64,000 bases of DNA, taken from positions 1 to 64,000 of the forward strand of contig CANFQC010000002.1 of the NCBI GenBank assembly GCA_947449035.1, written 5' to 3'. Positions 57,652 to 64,000 of the stretch are shown here, piece by piece. This DNA comes from Actinomycetota bacterium (GTDB taxonomy: Bacteria > Actinomycetota > Actinomycetes > S36-B12). The number at the start of each line of letters is the position of its first letter. The stretch's first letter is position 1. A model generated the notes under the pieces. That model was not told the origin of the DNA, did not search any database, and saw only the letters and a program-made list of their open reading frames with translations. The position numbers and the translations under genes were made by a program.

Positions 57652-58974
57652 CTAGCCGAGGGAGATCGGCCGCACGAGGTCGGCCCAGATCACAATGACA
57701 CCCATGGCGAGAAGGAGTCCGGCGACGACATAGGCAACCGGAAGAAGCCGGGCAGCATCAACCGGGCCAGGATCCGGACGTCCGAAAAGCCGAGCAATGC
57801 GTCTGCGAGTTCCCTCATAGAGGGCACCCGCCACGTGGCCACCATCCAGTGGCAATACCGGGATGAGGTTGAACAGGAAAAGGAACAGGTTCAAGGACGC
57901 AGCGAGCCCCAGGAAGGTCGCCGCCTTTGCGACCAAGGGCTGGTCCATTGCGGCAACTTCGCCACCGATGCGGGTCACGCCCACCACGCTGACGGGTCCA
58001 TCAATGGCGCGCTCCTGCCCGCCTATCAAGGTGTCCTTCACCAGTTCGAAAAGTCGGACCGGAAGGGAGATCAGTCCCTTGACGGACGCCACGGTGATAT
58101 CCCACATGTAGGAGGGCACCGACGACCACCCAGCTGACACGTACTCGACACCAGGCGAAACTCCAATGAAGCCCGAGGTCACGGTTGCGCCTGTGGCAAC
58201 CCCGTTCACGTCATATTCGGGGCGTTCGACTGTCGCCACATCGATGCTGAGGTCAACAGGTATCCCGGCACGATCCACGGTGACAGTCACGCTCTGATCC
58301 CCGTGAGCCCGAATCCACTCAGTCATGTCGTCCCAAGAACTGACCGGGGCGGAGTTGACGGCCACGATGGTGTCACCAACAAGTAGTCCGGCAGCGTTCG
58401 CCGGTCCGATCAATGACCCGGTCGGACACTGACCGGAAGGCAATGGGGTGGCAAGCGGCTGCTCCGCGGTTGGCGTACACGGCACTACCCTCGACACCGT
58501 CAGTGTGGGTTGGGGAAGTCCGATTCCCACCAGCATGATGGCGAAGAGCACGAACGCCAAAAGAAGATTCATGGTCGGACCACCGAGCATGATCACGACT
58601 CGTTTGCGCACCGGAAGCTTATAAAAGACCCGGTTCTCATCACCAGGCTCGATCTCTTCGACAGAAGCGCGACGGGCGTCGGCCACCATGACAGCGAATC
58701 TCCCGGTCGACATTCGCCGAGCCGTGCCCTCGGCATCACCCTTGGCAGGCGGCAGCATCCCAATCATTCGGATATAGCCACCCAAGGGCACAGCCTTTAG
58801 CCCGTATCGGGTCTCACCCTTGACCTTGGACCACAAAGTCGGACCGAATCCGATCATGTATTCGGAGACCCTGACACCGAAAGCCTTTGCCGGAATCAAG
58901 TGACCGAGTTCGTGGAGGGCAATCGATCCGCCGATGACGAGCACGAAAAGCAGGATGCCGATGACTTGCAACAT
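57652..58974 (-). CDS. Site-2 protease-type RIP metalloprotease (RseP/Rip1-like)
   Basis: ORF 57652..59025; likely start MLQVIGILLFVLVIGGSIALHELGHLIPAKAFGVRVSEYMIGFGPTLW (HELGH), PDZ region, NLIPVLPLDGGHV. Confidence 0.93.
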   Translation of the reverse strand: MLQVIGILLFVLVIGGSIALHELGHLIPAKAFGVRVSEYMIGFGPTLWSKVKGETRYGLKAVPLGGYIRMIGMLPPAKGDAEGTARRMSTGRFAVMVADARRASVEEIEPGDENRVFYKLPVRKRVVIMLGGPTMNLLLAFVLFAIMLVGIGLPQPTLTVSRVVPCTPTAEQPLATPLPSGQCPTGSLIGPANAAGLLVGDTIVAVNSAPVSSWDDMTEWIRAHGDQSVTVTVDRAGIPVDLSIDVATVERPEYDVNGVATGATVTSGFIGVSPGVEYVSAGWSSVPSYMWDITVASVKGLISLPVRLFELVKDTLIGGQERAIDGPVSVVGVTRIGGEVAAMDQPLVAKAATFLGLAASLNLFLFLFNLIPVLPLDGGHVAGALYEGTRRRIARLFGRPDPGPVDAARLLPVAYVVAGLLLAMGVIVIWADLVRPISLG

Positions 58975-58975
58975 G

Positions 58976-60184
58976 TCAGCTCCCTGCGATCTCAGCGGCC
59001 CGAACGCGTGACCAGGCGTCAGCATGTAGGACGTCGTCGAGGGTCACGGCGTTCCCCGGTACCCATTCACCGCTGCCAGGTGCGAGATGCTCGTCCAGCA
59101 CTTGAGCCACGGTGTCGACGATGGACGTGAACGGAATCCGACCCGCCAGGAAGGCCTCGACACACGCTTCATCTGCCCCGTTGAAGACCGCAGGAGCCGT
59201 ACCGCCGGCGCTGCCAGCGCGACGCGCCAGACCCACGGCGGGGAATGCTTCTTCGTCGAGGGGGAAGAACTCCCATGTTGCCGCCTTCGACCAATCACAC
59301 GGCGCAGCGGCTTCGGCGATTCGATTGGGCCACGCCATTCCCAGGGCGATCGGGAGGCGCATGTCAGGTGGACTCGCCTGAGCGATGGTCGAACCATCGA
59401 TGAACTCGACCATGGAGTGCACCACCGACTGCGGGTGCACGACAACGTCAATAGAGTCAAAGTCGATGTCAAAGAGCAAGTGAGCTTCGATGACCTCAAG
59501 GCCCTTATTCATCAGGGTTGCTGAGTTGATCGTGACCAGCGGACCCATGGACCACGTGGGATGACGTAGTGCCTGTTCAGGAGTGACATCTTCAAGTTGA
59601 GCACGAGTCATGCCACGGAAGGGTCCGCCACTTGCGGTCAGTACTAGTCTTCGCACTTCCTTCGACGTGCCGGATCGCAACGACTGCGCGAGCGCGGAGT
59701 GTTCGGAGTCAACCGCCACGATCTGGTCGGGTCGTGCGAGTGACTTCACCAAAGGTCCGCCGATAATCAGCGACTCCTTGTTCGCCAATGCGAGAATTCG
59801 ATCGGCACGTAGCGCCTCGAGCGTAGGTACGAGGCCGGCAGCACCGGCAATTCCGTTGAGCACGACATCGCAGGACCATGAGGCAAGTTCGCTTGCTGAA
59901 TCAGGGCCGGCGAGGATCTTTGGAAGCTCGAAGTGCCCAGTGGAGAAACCACGCTGCTGCGCTTCGGCGTACAGAGCCAGTTGGAGATCGGATACTGCGG
60001 AGGCTCGCGCAACAGCGATTACTTCGACCTTGAATTCGAGTGCCTGACGGGCGAGGAGTGCGACGTCGCTTCCCCCAGCACTAAGGCCCACGATGTCAAA
60101 CGTGCCCGAATTTCGCGCAGCGATTTCCAGCGCCTGGGTTCCGATGGAACCCGTGCTACCGAGAATCACGATGCGACGACTCAC
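58976..60184 (-). CDS. dxr: 1-deoxy-D-xylulose 5-phosphate reductoisomerase
   Basis: 402 aa; [73 protein letters not shown]. Confidence 0.97.
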   Translation of the reverse strand: MSRRIVILGSTGSIGTQALEIAARNSGTFDIVGLSAGGSDVALLARQALEFKVEVIAVARASAVSDLQLALYAEAQQRGFSTGHFELPKILAGPDSASELASWSCDVVLNGIAGAAGLVPTLEALRADRILALANKESLIIGGPLVKSLARPDQIVAVDSEHSALAQSLRSGTSKEVRRLVLTASGGPFRGMTRAQLEDVTPEQALRHPTWSMGPLVTINSATLMNKGLEVIEAHLLFDIDFDSIDVVVHPQSVVHSMVEFIDGSTIAQASPPDMRLPIALGMAWPNRIAEAAAPCDWSKAATWEFFPLDEEAFPAVGLARRAGSAGGTAPAVFNGADEACVEAFLAGRIPFTSIVDTVAQVLDEHLAPGSGEWVPGNAVTLDDVLHADAWSRVRAAEIAGS

Positions 60185-60232
60185 GTGCGCCTTCCGCTGC
60201 TAGTGCCGAGATACTCCCCCGACAATATGTGA

Positions 60233-61696
60233 TTACAGCGCGAGGTCAGTCAACACCATGACGCGCTCATGGGTGAGATCCATGATCGAAGAGCGAAGTC
60301 CCTCGCGACCGACACCCGAAGCCTTGATGCCGCCGTAGGGCATCTGATCGGCACGGAAGGTCGGGGCCTCTCCAATGATCACCCCGCCAACTTCAAGATC
60401 ACGGTGAGCACGGAAGGCCTTTTGGATGTCGTGGGTGAACACGCCGGTCTGAAGCCCAAAACGTGAATCGTTAACGATGGCGATGCCTTCATCGAGATCG
60501 GCGATTGTGCGCACCGACATGACGGGTCCAAAGACCTCTTCGGTCTCAACACGCACATGCTTGGGTACGTTTGCAAGCAGAGTGGGCTCAATAAAAGTAC
60601 CCTCGCGCTTGCCGCCGGTCAGGACTGTTGCTCCTGCGTCAATGGCCTCGGCCAGCCATTCTTCGACGCGAGCGGCTGCCTGCTCGTGAATCATTGGTCC
60701 GACGACGGTTGAGGGTTCCCACGGCGACCCATTCGGTAGATCACGCACGACTTCAGTAAGACGTGCGGTGAATCTCTCGGCGATGGATTCCTCAACCAGA
60801 ATGCGCTGGACCGAGACACAGGTCTGTCCACCCTGGGAATTGCCAAACATTGCGATGCGCTGACATGCCCATTCGATATCGGCATCACTTGAGTAATCGG
60901 CGAGCACGATCGCAGCTGCATTTCCACCGAGTTCGAGAACCACGTGCTTGTGGGGCACTGCCCGTTGAATTGCGAAACCGACTGTCTCGGAACCGGTGAA
61001 CGACACGACCGGGAGACGGGGGTCCTCGACGAGTGCCGGTGCAATCTCATTGCCGACAGGAACCACAGAGAACATCCCGGCAGGTAAATCTGTCTCAGCC
61101 AGCAATTCACCGAGGAGTAACGACCCTAGAGGGGTAGCCGGCGCCGGCTTGACCACGATGGGCGCACCGACCGCAAGTGCAGGAGCAATTTTGTGGGCAA
61201 CGAGGTTTACAGGGAAGTTGAATGCCGAGATCCCCAGAACAGGACCGTGGGGGAATCGACGGATGATCGCTGCGCGCCCGGCGGTCGACGCCTCAGTGTC
61301 CAGTCGCTGGAATTCGCCGTTGAAGCGACGAGCCTCCTCAGCCGCCCAGCGGAAGGTCGACACGGCACGTGCCGCCTCAACCAACGACCACGTTATGGGT
61401 TTTCCGTTCTCTGCCGTTATCAGAGCGGCGACTTCATCGAGCCGCTCCTCGAGCCGACGCGATACATGCATGAGAGCGGCAGCGCGCTGATGAGCGGTCG
61501 TGGCCTGAGCCGTCTTTCGCACACTCCACGCTGCGCTGATCGCCGCTTCTACGGCAGCAGCATCAGGAACCGAGTAGGTGCCGACCAGAGAACCGTCGCC
61601 CGGGTGGGTGACCTCGGCCGGGGTGCCCTGGTTCCATGCCACGCCTGCAATGAAGGCGGGCCAATGACGGGGTGCGGGTGCGCTTATCGCAGTCAT
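60233..61696 (-). CDS. Aldehyde dehydrogenase family protein (candidate succinate-semialdehyde dehydrogenase)
   Basis: 487 aa; VSFTGSETVGFAIQ, VVLELGGNAAAIVL, GGQTCVSVQRI catalytic Cys. Substrate inferred only from gabT/PucR neighbours. Confidence 0.85.
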   Translation of the reverse strand: MTAISAPAPRHWPAFIAGVAWNQGTPAEVTHPGDGSLVGTYSVPDAAAVEAAISAAWSVRKTAQATTAHQRAAALMHVSRRLEERLDEVAALITAENGKPITWSLVEAARAVSTFRWAAEEARRFNGEFQRLDTEASTAGRAAIIRRFPHGPVLGISAFNFPVNLVAHKIAPALAVGAPIVVKPAPATPLGSLLLGELLAETDLPAGMFSVVPVGNEIAPALVEDPRLPVVSFTGSETVGFAIQRAVPHKHVVLELGGNAAAIVLADYSSDADIEWACQRIAMFGNSQGGQTCVSVQRILVEESIAERFTARLTEVVRDLPNGSPWEPSTVVGPMIHEQAAARVEEWLAEAIDAGATVLTGGKREGTFIEPTLLANVPKHVRVETEEVFGPVMSVRTIADLDEGIAIVNDSRFGLQTGVFTHDIQKAFRAHRDLEVGGVIIGEAPTFRADQMPYGGIKASGVGREGLRSSIMDLTHERVMVLTDLAL

Positions 61697-61760
61697 GACC
61701 TCACCCTATTGCCGAGCCCACGTTCAACATGGTCCGACTCGGAATAGCGTGACAGCATCG

Positions 61761-63272
61761 CTATCCGACTTGGATCACCAGATCGTCGAGACTTTGGAGG
61801 GCGAACCACAAGTCAGCCCGAACCGAAGGATCGTCAAAACTCCGCTCGAGCAGGGTCTCGGCCCGGCGAAGTCGATGACGGACCGTATGCCGATGCACTC
61901 CAAGATCTGTCGCAGCGGCGTCGACTTGGCCATGGTGTGCGAGCCAGGCTCGTACGGTCGAGAGCAGTTCGACTGACTCCGATGACGTCGATATTCCGCT
62001 CACGTATTCGGCAGCCCAGGAAGTTGCAGCCCCGACATCGACGAGGGACGAAAACCCTCGGCCCGCGAGGCGCTCGAAATGCACGACGCCATTACCCGAC
62101 ACATGTGCGCGCTCCGCCTGCTCGAGGGCCACTCGGAAACGCACGGCGTCGCCGAGCTCGAAAACCGACGAGACTCCGCACGCTCTCACAGGATGAGCAA
62201 GTGACAGCAGGGTGTCGCTACGACCTGCGGGCAGTACTCCAACAATTCCGGAGCCTTCGCGCTGAACCCACAACGCGCCAGGGTTCGCAGCCAGCTCAAG
62301 AAGGAGTGACTCGACTTCCGCCTTCGTCGCCGTATCTGCGATGCGCAGCCTTACCAATTGCACCGAGGTCTCGGAAATTCCCATCGCTGCCCACGTAGAG
62401 AGCGGAATCGACTCAACCTCTGCTCGGGCAAATAGATAGGTCCGAAGCGCCCCAAGCTCTTCAGCGTTGGACAACGGCCTGGACTGCGGCCAACTCAGGA
62501 GAGACACCGCGAGGTTGAGAACCGCCTGATCCATTGCGTGGAGCGGACGCGACGTGCCCACCACGAGAAATCCTGAGGCTGCGCCTCGAACTCCCAGGGG
62601 TACCAAGACGACGTGCTCGTCAGCGGTGGAAATCGCCGACGACGCTAGGAGTCCACGAGGCCGCAGCCGGTCGACTTCATCGCGGAATTCATCAGAGCGT
62701 TTCGCAGCATCGTGTGGGAAGGCAGCCATCGCCGCCCCACGCGCATCCAGGTGAATGACGAAGCCACCGACATGGCGACCCAACACTCCGAGAAGCGCTC
62801 CCGAATCGGTAGATGTTGAAAGCGCCGAACGGATCAACTCGCGTTGAGCCGCGAATGCTCTTGCCGATTGCTCGTACTCCTTAGCGCTGAGCCACTGCGA
62901 GACCGCGCGCGTAATTGCCACGAATGGCACGGGTTCGGGAACCGTGATGACGGTAATGCCTTGCCCCTCGGCTGCCGCGACAAGTGCGTCCGGTACTTCG
63001 GAATGGCTGAGTCCGACACCGAACCCCAGCGCACTGACACCGGCCTTGACCAAATGAGAGACATATTCCGCGCAGGAAGCCTCATCAACCGCGAGACGCA
63101 TACCCGTGGTGAGGAGAAATTCACCACCTTCGAGCCACGGACTCGGATCGGAGAGTTCGCTGACTGCGACCCAACTGACCACACGCTCGAGATCACCAGA
63201 CGTGGTGGCGCAAACAAGGCCTAGGTCACGCAGGGCGAGGAGTTCACGGACTGTCAAAGACATGGCGCTCAT
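61761..63272 (-). CDS. PucR-family transcriptional regulator
   Basis: 503 aa; N-terminal PucR domain (TVRELLALRDLGLVCATTSGDLERVVSWVAVSELSDPSPWLEGGEFLLTTGMRL), C-terminal HTH_30 (DAAATDLGVHRHTVRHRLRRAETLLERS). Confidence 0.92.
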   Translation of the reverse strand: MSAMSLTVRELLALRDLGLVCATTSGDLERVVSWVAVSELSDPSPWLEGGEFLLTTGMRLAVDEASCAEYVSHLVKAGVSALGFGVGLSHSEVPDALVAAAEGQGITVITVPEPVPFVAITRAVSQWLSAKEYEQSARAFAAQRELIRSALSTSTDSGALLGVLGRHVGGFVIHLDARGAAMAAFPHDAAKRSDEFRDEVDRLRPRGLLASSAISTADEHVVLVPLGVRGAASGFLVVGTSRPLHAMDQAVLNLAVSLLSWPQSRPLSNAEELGALRTYLFARAEVESIPLSTWAAMGISETSVQLVRLRIADTATKAEVESLLLELAANPGALWVQREGSGIVGVLPAGRSDTLLSLAHPVRACGVSSVFELGDAVRFRVALEQAERAHVSGNGVVHFERLAGRGFSSLVDVGAATSWAAEYVSGISTSSESVELLSTVRAWLAHHGQVDAAATDLGVHRHTVRHRLRRAETLLERSFDDPSVRADLWFALQSLDDLVIQVG

Positions 63273-63386
63273 TCAACATCTCGGATATAGAGGACGCCCC
63301 AATACTCCATCATGGATCTATCGCGAGCAAGGACGCCGCCTAGGCTGGGCACCAGCCGACCCGGACCAGTCACCCCAGGAGGAACC

Positions 63387-64000
63387 ATGACGATCACCCC
63401 CGAGCGCACTGACAACGGCATCGCCCAGGAGCGCAAGCTGGTGACCTCCATCCCCGGCCCAGCCTCAGTCGCCCTTCAGGCACGCAAGAACGCGGCGGTT
63501 TCCGGTGGTGTCGGAGTTACTTTGCCGGTGTACATCGATCGCGCTGGCGGCGGCATCTTGATCGACGTCGACGGCAATTCACTCATCGACCTGGGTTCCG
63601 GTATCGCCGTCACGACGGTGGGCAACGCGAATCCCTACGTGTCCGCAAACGTCGCTGAACAGGCTGCGAAGCTCACTCATACCTGCTTCATGGTCACGCC
63701 GTACTCCGGCTACGTCGAGGTCTGCGAAGCACTCAATCGACTTACTCCGGGCAACCACGAGAAGCGTTCAGCACTGTTCAACTCCGGTGCGGAAGCCGTC
63801 GAGAATGCAGTCAAGGTCGCCCGCGTGTACACCAAGCGCACGGCAGTTGTGGTCGTCGAGCACGGTTACCACGGTCGCACCAACCTCACCATGGGCATGA
63901 CCGCTAAGAACATGCCGTACAAAGAAGGCTTCGGTCCCTTCGCACCCGAGATCTACCGGGTCCCGGCCTCGTACCCGTATCGCGATCGCGGACTGTCGGG
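63387..64000 (+). CDS. gabT: 4-aminobutyrate aminotransferase (5' part, cut by window edge)
   Basis: ATG at 63387 behind AGGAGGAA. MTITPERTDNGIAQERKLVTSIPGPASVALQARKNAAVSGGVGVTLPVYIDRAGGGILIDVDGN...LFNSGAEAVENAVKVAR. Confidence 0.9.
   Translation, partial: MTITPERTDNGIAQERKLVTSIPGPASVALQARKNAAVSGGVGVTLPVYIDRAGGGILIDVDGNSLIDLGSGIAVTTVGNANPYVSANVAEQAAKLTHTCFMVTPYSGYVEVCEALNRLTPGNHEKRSALFNSGAEAVENAVKVARVYTKRTAVVVVEHGYHGRTNLTMGMTAKNMPYKEGFGPFAPEIYRVPASYPYRDRGLS

Noticed and set aside
58974-59025. Upstream start for the RIP metalloprotease overlapping dxr
   Set aside because: The internal ATG at 58974 (MLQVIGILLF) starts directly at the first transmembrane segment and removes the overlap.

Overview
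This 64 kb window is a housekeeping-dense actinobacterial chromosome segment. The assignment is inferred from mihF, the pyr/rib/infC gene orders, CysNC and the DUF4439 and SseB families. Almost every gene lies on the minus strand. From left to right it holds: pheT(partial)-pheS; a cysD-cysNC plus putative Fe(II)/2OG oxygenase module; trmH-like methyltransferase-rplT-rpmI-infC; sseB-hisG-hisE-ribH-ribBA-ribE-ribD-rpe; a sugar catabolic module (TIM-barrel isomerase, FGGY kinase, split transketolase, SorC regulator); rsmB-fmt-def-priA-metK-coaBC-rpoZ-gmk-mihF-pyrF-pyrD-pyrK-carB-carA-pyrC-pyrB-pyrR; pyk-gltD-gltB; ribF-truB-rbfA-infB-ylxR-nusA-rimP; a lone plus-strand DUF4439-like lipoprotein; proS-GNAT-ispG-rseP-dxr; and a GABA-type locus (aldehyde dehydrogenase, PucR regulator, divergent partial gabT). 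I saw no tRNA, rRNA, CRISPR array or mobile element. The items most worth a second look are: (1) a SAM-IV-like riboswitch before metK; (2) a PyrR-binding RNA loop at the pyrR start; (3) an apparent AUC start codon for infC behind a three-hairpin leader; (4) a D-apiose-like sugar module inserted between rsmB and rpe, with a palindromic operator and a 12-codon leader ORF coupled to a TTG-start transketolase; (5) a sulfate-activation/oxygenase module inserted between the rRNA methyltransferase gene and pheS; (6) a PriA that has lost its ATPase motifs.
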